A stretch of 64,000 nt of DNA from Marinilabiliaceae bacterium ANBcel2 (GCA_029688995.1 JARULA010000001.1:558001-622000), one strand, 5' to 3'. Counted from the stretch's first letter, positions 36,338 to 45,482 are shown. A program made the numbers and translations. Notes: a model not told the origin generated them from the letters alone.

Positions 36338-37684
36338 TTATTGAGAAGCAGCTAAACCTCGATCAATACCATTTTTGGCATTCTCCCAACAATCATACTG
36401 CTCAAGATAAATTACATCAAATAGCATCACCCCCTCCGATCTTTTAAAGCACATCTCAATAGCTCGCTCCATTTGATTAACATCCATCTCTCGATCAACT
36501 ATATAATCAAAAAGATATAAACTTGCATAAACATCTGTATCACCTCTGGTAACTTCATTAGCGCGAATAGCCATCGATTCAACACTCCATCCCTGACTCT
36601 CCTCAAGAGAAACAGAGTAAGCATAATTTCCTGTCATAAGCAGATCTAAAAGTTGAGCATACCCCCATTGATGATAACTCGTTGTTGCCCATGAGCGATA
36701 AGATGCATTATCATAAGGACTATAGCGATTACTTGCCCAATTAACTCCATATTCATAATATTGTCCATACCAGGCACCTACATAAGCAGTAAATTCCATT
36801 TCGGGTGCTACTGTAGCCAGTCTATCTTTAGCATTCTCAATAAAATTATAGACCACAGAACATCTCCACTCATTCCATTGCTGAAATAAAGGACCATCAA
36901 CTCTTTCATACTGTCCATTAGAGTAATTCCAATCCAAAATATCCTGAGGATAGTTATGCACATTTTGCCCTAAAAACTCTTCAAAAAGTTGACGCGACTT
37001 CTCACTAAAATCTCCGCGAAAACCACCATCCCATCTACATCTGTCAAGAGTTATCCCTGTTAGCTCAGGATACTTTGTTGCTATCTCCTCCATCACTGCC
37101 AGCTGATACTCTCTAACCTCCTCTAAAGAGACATTTAGCATTATGCCGCCCTGATCGGGAGCTTCGGGTGATAATAGTAACTCTCCTTGTTTTGTATAAG
37201 TAGTAGATGCCCAATGATATCGATCCTCATCTTCATAAACAGTTCCGCGTTGGTAACTCCTGTTACCACCAGAAAAAACATTCATTGCAGCAAAGACTTC
37301 TATATCAAACTCTTTAGCCTTATCAATAAATAACTGTAAATAGTCAAAATCTCTGCTTCTTTGAGCTCCGTCCCACTCTAAATTCATTGTAGCTATATCA
37401 CTATCATATAAAACCTCTCCTGAAGTTCCTTTAACATCTATTACAAGATGGGTAACACCAATATCATTAGCCTTTTCTACATAACTCTCTATACCATCCT
37501 CGGTAGATAAATTAGAATAATTTGCACTTGCATCAACCCATAAAAATACTCGAGGATCTTCTTCTTCAACAGGTGGCTCATCAGAACCATTATCCTTATT
37601 ATCATCAACAATATCATTATCACTATCTGAGCAGGCACTAAGAAAAGCGACAAAAAGAATAATAATTAAAAACTTAATCTTCAT
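36338..37684 (-). CDS. Putative glycoside hydrolase lipoprotein, paralogue 3 of 3
   Basis: 448 residues. The lipobox Cys18 (FLSAC) is followed by an Asp/Glu-rich linker (about 19-45) that resembles lipoprotein surface-export signals of Bacteroidetes. The barrel motifs repeat with more change: FLWVDASANYSNLSTEDG, HLVIDVKGTSGEV, FAAMNVFSGGNRSY, GITLDRCRWDGG, WNEWRCSVVYNFI, and AYVGAWYGQYYEYGVNWAS. It is the first gene after the strong hairpin that ends the susC-susD-DUF5018 part. The linker and the greater divergence suggest a distinct role among the three, such as the outermost endo-acting enzyme. Confidence 0.72.
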   Translation of the reverse strand: MKIKFLIIILFVAFLSACSDSDNDIVDDNKDNGSDEPPVEEEDPRVFLWVDASANYSNLSTEDGIESYVEKANDIGVTHLVIDVKGTSGEVLYDSDIATMNLEWDGAQRSRDFDYLQLFIDKAKEFDIEVFAAMNVFSGGNRSYQRGTVYEDEDRYHWASTTYTKQGELLLSPEAPDQGGIMLNVSLEEVREYQLAVMEEIATKYPELTGITLDRCRWDGGFRGDFSEKSRQLFEEFLGQNVHNYPQDILDWNYSNGQYERVDGPLFQQWNEWRCSVVYNFIENAKDRLATVAPEMEFTAYVGAWYGQYYEYGVNWASNRYSPYDNASYRSWATTSYHQWGYAQLLDLLMTGNYAYSVSLEESQGWSVESMAIRANEVTRGDTDVYASLYLFDYIVDREMDVNQMERAIEMCFKRSEGVMLFDVIYLEQYDCWENAKNGIDRGLAASQ

Positions 37685-37705
37685 CTTGACATCTATTAAT
37701 TAATT

Positions 37706-37739
37706 TTCATTGTGCCGGAAATTTTTCCGGCACAATGAA
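37706..37739 (-). terminator. 16-bp perfect hairpin between the DUF5018 gene and the enzyme genes
   Basis: TTCATTGTGCCGGAAA and TTTCCGGCACAATGAA pair perfectly around a two-base loop, immediately after the DUF5018 stop. On the minus strand it is followed by AAAATTAATTAAT and not by a T-run. It may act as a partial terminator or as an mRNA stabiliser for the susC-susD message. Confidence 0.65.
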
Positions 37740-37744
37740 GAAAT

Positions 37745-39430
37745 TTACAACTCAATATTATCCAGATCCAGACAGTCAAACTGATACCCTACAACATATC
37801 CATTTGTAAACATAAAGTAGAGGTATAAGAAATAACCATCATCAGAAACTGTCATTGCCACGTCTGCAGTACCATTAGCATTATTAACGGGAGGTGTTAC
37901 AGAGTTCCCTCCATATAAACCACGATCAACCTGCCACACAACAGCATCAACATCTCCTGCTGTTAAGCTACCCTCAAAAGTTGCAATTGAACTTACATCC
38001 ATCAACCAAACCTGATCAGCACTTCCCCATGTAAAACTGTTAAGATGATTAGTAGCAACAAACTGAGAATTATTGAACTCTACATGATCAACCGATTCCA
38101 TAATATAGTTACGATCAATCTCATCAAGTTTAGCCCTAACTTCATTAGTTGCACCATTAACCCATGCAAACGTATTATCTGAATATGAAGCAACAAAGTA
38201 GTCACTCTCGGTATCAGTTGCAGATGTGTGAACCAGATTTGCACGTGTAGTCCATCCACGCTCAAGACCACTCATTGTAACAATTTCAGGAGTCTCTGAA
38301 ACAAGCTCTCCACCTGTAACAACCCAGCGGGCAAAATCTTGTACACCATCTCCCAAAATAGGTCCTGTAATTATAGCATCACCCTTAAGATCCCCTTTAA
38401 CCGATAATTTACGACCAATATCATACCCCTCATCCCACTCAAGGAATGGTTCAGGTTGGGAATTCACATCATCAACAGTCCATATTTTAAAAGGCCCATC
38501 ATGTGGTGATAAATTACAGATAACAATATTCCCTGCCTCATCAGCAGTAGAGTAAAAGTTAGTTAACCCTCCTTTTACATCACCAAGATCAATCTCTCCA
38601 AGATTTTCTCCTGTTTGTGCATCCAGATAAATACTATTTTGATCTCTTGTATTTAAAACAACATAATCATTTGTAACAGCCATACCACCGGTAAGATGAT
38701 CCACATCTATTCCAACATCAGCCTTTAATCTTCTTGCAAAAAGCTGTGTTGCACTTCCCGAACGTATTCCAGAAGCTACTGTAGATGGTGTTACCTCACG
38801 AACCTTATACTCTCTCTCGGTACCATCATGTGCTGTCACAGTAAATGTAACAGGCTCACTATAATCACGAAGCTCTGCAGGATCAGGAGATATTGAAGCA
38901 TGATGACTAATTCTAACATCTGCAGATACCGAAGACATATCAGTAGCACCAGGCACAAAACCAATTACTTGATGCTCTTCTAATACTATTCCACTTAACT
39001 GCACATCAACAAAAGAGAAGTCAAGAATTTGAGCTTTTGAGCTCTTACGAACGTCTGCAACAATCTGGTGCTCTGTTTCGGTACCATCAGCAGCTGTAAC
39101 AGTTATATCAACAGGATCTCGCAGATCGTGAACAGACAACGAAGGAGAAATAGATACGTTATTAGGCAAATTAGCAGTTAAACGCATTTTGCTAATGTCA
39201 ACTTCATTAGTACTCTCCTCGGGATAATAATAAGGGAAAGGTATAGTTATTATATTATCATAAGGTAGTTCTCCTTCTGAATGGAATTCTCCGCTTCCAT
39301 CCATAAAAGATGCAATTATAAGTTGAACCCCGTCATCGGTATATGCATCCGAAAAATCTTCGGGACTTTCACATGATTTGAAAAAAATCAGCGAAAATGT
39401 TACCAATATAGTTATTATATATTTTTTCAT
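37745..39430 (-). CDS. DUF5018-type surface lipoprotein (SusE-position glycan-binding protein)
   Basis: 561 residues. Lipobox Cys20 (FFKSC) is followed by ESPEDFSD, an acidic start compatible with surface export. Two to three Ig-like DUF5018 repeats occupy the first half, marked by ADGTETEHQIVADVR near 115 and HDGTEREYKVREV near 200. The second half (about 225-561) repeats short strand motifs such as DYVVLNTRDQNSIYLDAQTG and looks like a beta-propeller. By position directly after susD it is the likely surface glycan-binding protein (SusE/F role). The precise ligand is unknown. Confidence 0.72.
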   Translation of the reverse strand: MKKYIITILVTFSLIFFKSCESPEDFSDAYTDDGVQLIIASFMDGSGEFHSEGELPYDNIITIPFPYYYPEESTNEVDISKMRLTANLPNNVSISPSLSVHDLRDPVDITVTAADGTETEHQIVADVRKSSKAQILDFSFVDVQLSGIVLEEHQVIGFVPGATDMSSVSADVRISHHASISPDPAELRDYSEPVTFTVTAHDGTEREYKVREVTPSTVASGIRSGSATQLFARRLKADVGIDVDHLTGGMAVTNDYVVLNTRDQNSIYLDAQTGENLGEIDLGDVKGGLTNFYSTADEAGNIVICNLSPHDGPFKIWTVDDVNSQPEPFLEWDEGYDIGRKLSVKGDLKGDAIITGPILGDGVQDFARWVVTGGELVSETPEIVTMSGLERGWTTRANLVHTSATDTESDYFVASYSDNTFAWVNGATNEVRAKLDEIDRNYIMESVDHVEFNNSQFVATNHLNSFTWGSADQVWLMDVSSIATFEGSLTAGDVDAVVWQVDRGLYGGNSVTPPVNNANGTADVAMTVSDDGYFLYLYFMFTNGYVVGYQFDCLDLDNIEL

Positions 39431-39482
39431 ATTACACTATTTTTTACAGCAATAAAGCAGCTGAATAAAATTCAAATAAATT

Positions 39483-41123
39483 TTACCACGGTGATATTTG
39501 AGTTATCGCACTATTATTAACTATCTCTGCCGAAGGGATTGGGAAATTATACAACCGCTCTAAAAACATACGATCCTGACCATCAGCATCAACAACTTCA
39601 TAAAGAAAATCAGCACCGTCTGGAATAATCTTCATACCTTTTGCTCTTAAACCATTCATCTTCTCATGAGCAAGCCTCCAACGTCTTAAATCCCAATATC
39701 GATGTCCTTCAAAAGCAAGTTCAATTTTACGCTCAGTCCGAATCCGCTCAAACAATTCATCTCCCGAAAGATCAGAATATGGAAGTCCAACACGATCACG
39801 AACCTGACGAATTGCAGCATTTGCCTCCGACTCACGATTAAGCTGATAGGTTGCTTCAGCATAATTCAATAAAACCTCAGCATACCTAATCTCAATAATA
39901 GTTCTCTCACTTCGATCACTCGAAAGGTCGGTAATACTCTCATCCATATATTTTCTCATAAAATAGCCGGTTGTTGTCTCCCCGTTAGGATAAGGCTTAG
40001 CTCCAAAATCAAAATATCCATCACTTCCACCAACATAAGATCCGATAGTACGCCCTTTCCATTCAGCTCCATTATATAGTATTGAAGCATGAAATCTGGG
40101 CTCAAGCTGATCATAAGGAGGCGTTTGATTAGTTGGCCCATTATGCCATGGAGACCAATCAACTTCATCTCCGGCAGAAGTTTCATAGGCCTCAATAAGA
40201 TTTTGTGTAGGTGTAGCTTTACCGCCATATCCTGGATTATCACCACCGGGAGCATGATCATAATCCCAGTTATATGTTAAATCAGGACGTTGAAAATAGA
40301 TTTCCAATATAGCTTCATTATTACCTTGCAGACGCGACAAAAATGCATCTTCATAACTATCTGCAAGTCCGTAATACCCTTCATCAGCCAATTCCATAAC
40401 AGCCTCTGCTGCCTCAGCAGCAGCATCCCATCTTTCAGCATAAAGCATAGAGCGTGATTTCATAGCTAATACGGCACCACGAGTGATTCTTCCTTCGTTA
40501 CCAGCAGGCCATTCATCTGGAAGATTATCTGCGGCAAAATCAAAATCTCTCTCAACAAAATCCCAACACTCCTCTTCGGTAGATCTTGGATTATCGCGAT
40601 TAGAAGTAGTTTTATCTAAAAGAATAACGCTTCCGTGACGAGCTATCAATAAATGATAAATATAACCACGAACAAAACGTGCCTGAGCTTGAAGCTCAAC
40701 TATAACATCCTCCTCAAAATCAGCATGTTCCTCAAGACCTTCAAGGAACTCATTTATCCTACGAATGGTATTATATGCATCTCCCCATATACCTAAAGAG
40801 TTTTGATCAGGAGTTATACGTGTAGGCTCAAATGCATATATATTGGCATTACCCTCACCAGCAGATCCAGATCCATACTTTACTATATCAGCAATAGCAT
40901 CGGTAAGCCTTCCATTAAAAATGCGATTCCCATTTAAACGATAATCATTCAAATTTTTATAAAAACTATTCAGATACAAATTGGCATTCTCTTCGCTGGT
41001 CCATGCAATCAACTCTGAATATCTGTCTCTTGGCTCAGGATCCAGATAATCATCACATGATGATATACCTAATGCCAAAAGAAATATAAAAGGAACTATT
41101 AAAAACTTTTTCATTGTTCTCAT
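39483..41123 (-). CDS. susD: SusD/RagB-family outer-membrane glycan-binding lipoprotein
   Basis: The 546-residue lipoprotein has Cys23 (LGISSC) as lipobox, then the family-typical DDYLDPEPRDRYSELIAW opening, TPR-rich helical body and the C-terminal EIRYAEVLLNYAEATYQLN and ERKIELAFEGHRYWDLRRW motifs. It caps the SusC pore and captures glycan at the cell surface. The start may be the ATG three codons later (41114). It is 19 bases downstream of susC and clearly cotranscribed. Confidence 0.92.
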   Translation of the reverse strand: MRTMKKFLIVPFIFLLALGISSCDDYLDPEPRDRYSELIAWTSEENANLYLNSFYKNLNDYRLNGNRIFNGRLTDAIADIVKYGSGSAGEGNANIYAFEPTRITPDQNSLGIWGDAYNTIRRINEFLEGLEEHADFEEDVIVELQAQARFVRGYIYHLLIARHGSVILLDKTTSNRDNPRSTEEECWDFVERDFDFAADNLPDEWPAGNEGRITRGAVLAMKSRSMLYAERWDAAAEAAEAVMELADEGYYGLADSYEDAFLSRLQGNNEAILEIYFQRPDLTYNWDYDHAPGGDNPGYGGKATPTQNLIEAYETSAGDEVDWSPWHNGPTNQTPPYDQLEPRFHASILYNGAEWKGRTIGSYVGGSDGYFDFGAKPYPNGETTTGYFMRKYMDESITDLSSDRSERTIIEIRYAEVLLNYAEATYQLNRESEANAAIRQVRDRVGLPYSDLSGDELFERIRTERKIELAFEGHRYWDLRRWRLAHEKMNGLRAKGMKIIPDGADFLYEVVDADGQDRMFLERLYNFPIPSAEIVNNSAITQISPW

Positions 41124-41142
41124 TTTTTAAAATTCTTAAGAA

Positions 41143-44100
41143 TTAAAGTGTTAAGCTAAGTCCGAATGTATAAGTCTTCTGCTGAGGATAATATCCATTA
41201 TTAACATCTGGGGCCTCAGGATCAATATAATCAAACTCACTTAATGTAAACAGATTAGAACCTCCCACATAAACTCTAAAATCACTTATACCATAATTAT
41301 TTAGAATATGAGAAGGTATGGTATAACCTATTTGAAGATTTCTTAATCTTAAATAAGAGGCATCTTTTATCCAAAATGTGCTGGCCCATCCATTATTTGG
41401 ACGAGAAACCGTACTCAATCTGGGATATTCGGCAGTAGGGTTGTCAGGTGTCCAACTATCTTCAATCAGATAAACCGGAGAGTTTCCGTCATGATAAAAT
41501 GAACGGGTAAACTCAGTATTATCATATCCAACTCCGGGGTAAAAACCCATCAATGCAAAGTCAGCAATTGCTGCTCCTTGAAATAGTGCAGCAATATCAA
41601 AGCCGCGCCATTCAGCATGTAAATCAAGGCCAAACATCAATTCAGGAATATTGCTTCGTCCAATAAAAGTGCGATCCTGATCATAAGTGATCTTTCCATC
41701 TCCATTTAAATCTTTATACATTATATCACCAGCCTGTGCTCCGGCAGCAGGTGCAGGATAGTTTTCGGCCTGCTCATCACTCTCGAAAAGTCTCAATGCT
41801 ATTAATCCATCCTTTTCGCCAATACTCCTACCTATTCTACTCTGGTGCTCTGGAATATTAGGACTCTCATCAATTCTCAATATTTTATTACGAGCCCAGT
41901 TTACGTTAGCTCTGGCACCATAATTAAAGTCGGCAACCTGATTATCATGCGTAATTGTTAAATCAAACCCTCGATTATCTACCTTACCACTATTTACAGT
42001 GGCTGGGAAATTGCCTCCCATAGATGGAGGGTAAAGTCCTGATACTGGTCGTAAAATATCATCTGTAACCTCATAAAACCAGTCAAATTCAACACCTAAA
42101 AGACCATACCATAAACGTGAATCAAAACCTATATTGTAAGAAGTTGTAGTCTCCCATGTAATATCCGGATTAGGAATAGATCCTGTATAGATACTATTTT
42201 GAAGATCATCCCCAAAAGCAACAGCATGTTGCAAAATATTCATTGTACTTAAGTACATATAATCACTTATCTGATCATTTCCGGTAATACCGGCAGAAGC
42301 TCTAAATCTTAAGTGAGTTAAAGGAGTGTTTAATGTTTCAAAAAAGTCTTCATTAGACATAACCCAACCTACAGAAGCTGCAGGAAAAAATCCCCATCTG
42401 TTATCTGAATGAAACTTATAGGAGCCATCATAACGTGAGGCAAGCTCAACAAGATATCTGCTATCATAATCATAGTTAATACGTGAAACAAACCCTGCGC
42501 GCGGACTCTCATAACTTGATCCTCGTACAGCATCAGCATCTCTCACCTCTTTACCAAAATCTAATTCAGGAAGATCAAGAAAATCAAAATCACGTTTTGA
42601 TGCACTAAATCTATTGCTTAAATAGTTTGACTGCTCATATAAAGCCAAAACATTAATATTGTGAAGATCATCAATTGTTGTCTCATATCTTATACTTGGT
42701 TGAACAGTAAGGCGGTTTCCTTGGGAGAAAGTCTCATTTAAAGAGGCTATTCCCGAAGAGGCATTAGGTGCCCACTGTTTTTGATAGCTCATAGAACTTT
42801 GATTCAAGACTTGCACTTTATAAGGAGTAGTAAAAGCTTTACCATGTCTGTAATTTCTATCATAACTGGTCATAAACCTCATATTCAATCCATCAACAAA
42901 AGGGGCGTCATAATCAAAAGTCAAACTACTCTCAAAAACAGAACGCTCACTCTCATTTGTTCCAGAAAGATCTCTTCCTGCAATAGGATTTACAATACTT
43001 GAAGCTGTTCTAGTTGCAGTTGGTATCCCATCTGGAGCATACATAGGCACAATAGGCTTAGCCCTAATTGATTGCTGCACAAGATTGTTCCAGTCATTGG
43101 GACCTACACCATATAAAGGGCGACTCCTCTCTTCAAGACGCGCAGCCAGGTCAAATGAAACTCCTAAATTATCGGTAATCTCTGCATCAATATTGGATCG
43201 CACATTATATCTCTGAAAATTAAAATTGGAAATAGATCCCTCCTGATCATAATAACCCAGAGATATAAAATAATTTACCCCTTCGGTACCACCACGAACA
43301 CTAATATTGTGATGCTGCGTTGGAGCATTACTGTCAAAAAGCTCATCTACCCAATCGGTATTACCCAAAACGCCATCTGGATCACCATAACGAATTTTTT
43401 CCAAGTCAGAGTCAGAGAACATAGGTGGTAATCCATCAAGCTCTCGTGCCTGATTGTAAGCCTCGGCATATTGAACCCCATCCATAAAGTCCGGGAAACG
43501 GGTGTTTTGAGAAACTGAGTAAGATGCTCTATATGTGATCTGTGCATCTTGTTGAACACCTCTTTTAGTAGTAACCAAAATAACACCATTAGCACCCTGA
43601 ACACCATAAACAGCAGCAGAAGAAGCATCTTTTAACAATGTAATACTCTCAATTTCGTTAGGATCAAGATTGTTAAAATCTCTTTGAACCCCATCAACAA
43701 TAACCACTGGGGAAGAGCTTCCTGTGGTACTTCTTCCACGAATTAATAAAGTTGCATCATCGGCCCCTGGTGCTCCTGAGCTTTGATGACTTGTTAAACC
43801 AGAAATTCTTCCACCTAAAACAGTTGACATATTTGCTACCGGAGCTCTTTCAATCTCCTGGGAAGAAACAGTGGCAACAGAACCTGTAACACTCTCTCTG
43901 CGCTGAGTTCCATAACCTACAACAATAACTTCATCCAAAGCCTGATAACTCTCTTCCAGGACTATAGAGATCTCATTGCGACCTTCCACCGGAACAACTT
44001 TGTCATCAAAACCTATAAAAGAAAACTGCAGCACTGCATCCGAAGATGACACAGAAAAAGCATACTCTCCATCCACATTGGTTATCACACCATGCGATGT

Positions 44101-44247
44101 TCCCTCTTCTATGACATTAACTCCAATAATGGGATCACCATCGGAGTCAGTCACTGTACCTCTTACATTATGCTGAGCTAGCGCACTTTCGGCACTAAAC
44201 AAAGCAAAAAACATCCATAAACAACATAATAGATAATGTTTTTTCAT
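41143..44247 (-). CDS. susC: SusC/RagA-family TonB-dependent outer-membrane transporter
   Basis: 1034 residues. The signal peptide ends near residue 24 (SALA), then a carboxypeptidase-like beta domain (about 25-112), the TonB-box/DEVIVVGYGTQRR stretch near 107, the plug domain (about 120-230) with ATVSSQEIERAPVANM and the QGANGVILVTTKRG motif that marks SusC-type plugs. A 22-strand barrel follows, ending with the aromatic-rich TFGLSLTL. It imports oligosaccharides with energy from TonB. It has a recognisable promoter at 44370-44401 and a leader of about 120 bases with a long-range stem. Confidence 0.94.
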   Translation of the reverse strand: MKKHYLLCCLWMFFALFSAESALAQHNVRGTVTDSDGDPIIGVNVIEEGTSHGVITNVDGEYAFSVSSSDAVLQFSFIGFDDKVVPVEGRNEISIVLEESYQALDEVIVVGYGTQRRESVTGSVATVSSQEIERAPVANMSTVLGGRISGLTSHQSSGAPGADDATLLIRGRSTTGSSSPVVIVDGVQRDFNNLDPNEIESITLLKDASSAAVYGVQGANGVILVTTKRGVQQDAQITYRASYSVSQNTRFPDFMDGVQYAEAYNQARELDGLPPMFSDSDLEKIRYGDPDGVLGNTDWVDELFDSNAPTQHHNISVRGGTEGVNYFISLGYYDQEGSISNFNFQRYNVRSNIDAEITDNLGVSFDLAARLEERSRPLYGVGPNDWNNLVQQSIRAKPIVPMYAPDGIPTATRTASSIVNPIAGRDLSGTNESERSVFESSLTFDYDAPFVDGLNMRFMTSYDRNYRHGKAFTTPYKVQVLNQSSMSYQKQWAPNASSGIASLNETFSQGNRLTVQPSIRYETTIDDLHNINVLALYEQSNYLSNRFSASKRDFDFLDLPELDFGKEVRDADAVRGSSYESPRAGFVSRINYDYDSRYLVELASRYDGSYKFHSDNRWGFFPAASVGWVMSNEDFFETLNTPLTHLRFRASAGITGNDQISDYMYLSTMNILQHAVAFGDDLQNSIYTGSIPNPDITWETTTSYNIGFDSRLWYGLLGVEFDWFYEVTDDILRPVSGLYPPSMGGNFPATVNSGKVDNRGFDLTITHDNQVADFNYGARANVNWARNKILRIDESPNIPEHQSRIGRSIGEKDGLIALRLFESDEQAENYPAPAAGAQAGDIMYKDLNGDGKITYDQDRTFIGRSNIPELMFGLDLHAEWRGFDIAALFQGAAIADFALMGFYPGVGYDNTEFTRSFYHDGNSPVYLIEDSWTPDNPTAEYPRLSTVSRPNNGWASTFWIKDASYLRLRNLQIGYTIPSHILNNYGISDFRVYVGGSNLFTLSEFDYIDPEAPDVNNGYYPQQKTYTFGLSLTL

Positions 44248-44281
44248 GATTTGGTTTTAAAAATAATTAAACATTTAAGTG

Positions 44282-44349
44282 AAACACTCTTATGCATCAA
44301 AGGCATAATTAAAATAGAGTAAATCTCAACAGAAAACATAAAAGTGTTT
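44282..44349 (-). promoter_or_regulatory. Long-range stem in the susC mRNA leader
   Basis: AAACACTCTTATG (44282-44294) and CATAAAAGTGTTT (44337-44349) form a 13-bp stem with one mismatch that becomes G-U in the minus-strand RNA, enclosing 42 bases. It lies between the susC promoter and the start codon, so it could modulate translation or termination. Confidence 0.45.
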
Positions 44350-44369
44350 TTAATCTTTTTTAGTTTTAG

Positions 44370-44401
44370 CAAATGTATTTATAAGAATTTTTAAAAACAA
44401 A
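44370..44401 (-). promoter_or_regulatory. Bacteroidetes-type promoter for the susC operon
   Basis: On the minus strand TTTG (44401-44398) and TACATTTG (44377-44370) are 20 bases apart, an exact match to the consensus. The leader to the susC ATG is about 115-120 bases. Confidence 0.75.
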
Positions 44402-44845
44402 TTTTTACAAAAAGAAATATGATTTAATCTGCCCTGCTCAGCAATCAACAAATAGATAGGAATCAAGCCAGAAGAGGTATTGGGCAATATTCTATAAAAC
44501 CACTTCAATAACACAAAAATTATTAAAACAACGACACATTAATAAAAAATCATGCCCATTTTGTAAATATTTTAAAAAACCTCAATTTAAAACTGCATTA
44601 TTAAACGTACAAAACAAACAATAACAAATAATTATAGCCACGGCAGAATCGCAGATAGGCGTAACTTTTGACTAAGTGCGAAAGAGATATAGCAAAAAGG
44701 AGATTTACAAACAGGCGAAATGAGCCATGAGCAAGCATTTCTCACACAGTAGCATAACCGAACTGGCAAATTTCATGTGACCATTGATAAACAAATTATA
44801 GACACATGAAAGTAGCTGTAATCATCAGTCAACCTCTTTTTATAA
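44402..44845. other. 444-base intergenic region without a recognisable gene
   Basis: Stops interrupt all frames and I see no tRNA, terminator or clear repeat. The stretch around 44640-44790 is less AT-rich than the rest, so an old gene remnant or a regulatory region cannot be excluded. Confidence 0.5.
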
Positions 44846-44876
44846 TTGGGGATATTCTCAATTTTAACTATTTTAG
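44846..44876 (+). promoter_or_regulatory. Likely promoter of the small RHH-like gene
   Basis: TTGG at 44846-44849 and TATTTTAG at 44869-44876 at near-consensus spacing (one change in TAnnTTTG). It places the transcript start after 44880 and so favours translation from 44900. Confidence 0.45.
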
Positions 44877-44899
44877 CATCTCAAAATGAAGTCAATAAC

Positions 44900-45124
44900 A
44901 TGACAAATAAAAACAGCAGTCTAAAAAGAAAACATAAAGCCTCTTTTACCCTTAACGACAAAGAGCTAGAAGCAATTGAAGTATATTGCAAAAAATATAA
45001 AATAAAAAACAGAAGCAAGTTTTTAAGAGAGTCAGTTTTAAAAACAGTTATGATTAAGTTTTTTGAGGACTATCCCACTCTCTTTGAAAAACAAGATTTA
45101 GACAAATTGGTGGTAAAAGATTAA
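44900..45124 (+). CDS. Small basic protein, predicted ribbon-helix-helix fold
   Basis: 74 residues from the ATG at 44900 (an upstream ATG-like frame at 44846 would overlap the promoter). The sequence KHKASFTLNDKELEAIEVYC followed by NRSKFLRESVLKTVM has the strand-helix-helix rhythm of MetJ/Arc-type DNA-binding proteins, and DYPTLFEKQDLDKL closes it. Similar short proteins occur in many Bacteroidetes without known function. A role in DNA binding is inferred only from the fold pattern. It is convergent with the cold-shock gene across a shared terminator. Confidence 0.65.
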   Translation: MTNKNSSLKRKHKASFTLNDKELEAIEVYCKKYKIKNRSKFLRESVLKTVMIKFFEDYPTLFEKQDLDKLVVKD

Positions 45125-45158
45125 AAATAGTAGTTACGCTTTACAATAGATCACAAAA

Positions 45159-45185
45159 AAGGGGGTTCGTTTTACGAACCCCCTT
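45159..45185 (-). terminator. Hairpin terminator between the RHH-like gene and the cold-shock gene
   Basis: AAGGGGGTTCGT and ACGAACCCCCTT pair perfectly around a TTT loop. Read on the minus strand the stem runs into a T-run, so it ends the cold-shock transcript. On the plus strand it may also stop the RHH-like transcript. Confidence 0.8.
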
Positions 45186-45215
45186 ATCTTCAGAAATTTT
45201 ATACTGTAACTACAA

Positions 45216-45407
45216 TTATGCCAATTTAACATTAACTGCGTTAAGACCTTTTCGTCCTTCCTGAAGGTCGTAAGTTACTTCGTCATCTTCACGTATTTTG
45301 TCAACAAGACCGGTTACGTGTACGAAATACTCTTCTCCTGATTCTTCGTCTTTAATGAAGCCAAATCCTTTGCTCTCATTAAAAAATTTTACTGTTCCTT
45401 TACTCAT
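45216..45407 (-). CDS. Cold-shock domain protein (CspA family)
   Basis: 63 residues forming one cold-shock domain with the RNA-binding motifs SKGFGFIKDEE (RNP1) and EEYFVHVTGL (RNP2). It opens with SKGTVKFFNE as usual. It binds single-stranded RNA or DNA as a chaperone. The leader is short (about 25 bases), unlike the long thermosensing leaders of E. coli cspA, so cold induction by that mechanism is unlikely here. It is a single-gene unit with its own promoter and terminator. Confidence 0.93.
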   Translation of the reverse strand: MSKGTVKFFNESKGFGFIKDEESGEEYFVHVTGLVDKIREDDEVTYDLQEGRKGLNAVNVKLA

Positions 45408-45435
45408 AATAATTGTGAAAAAATGATTAATAACT

Positions 45436-45465
45436 CAAAGATAAAACATTTTTTCACCAGAACAA
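45436..45465 (-). promoter_or_regulatory. Bacteroidetes-type promoter for the cold-shock gene
   Basis: On the minus strand TTG (45465-45463) and TATCTTTG (45443-45436) are 19 bases apart. Confidence 0.65.
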
Positions 45466-45482
45466 CTAATCCTATAAAAAAA

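Noticed and set aside
44402-44845. Second gene fossil or small RNA upstream of the susC promoter
   Set aside because: A slightly less AT-rich stretch is present, but no frame, cloverleaf, hairpin-plus-T-run or protein similarity could be made out.
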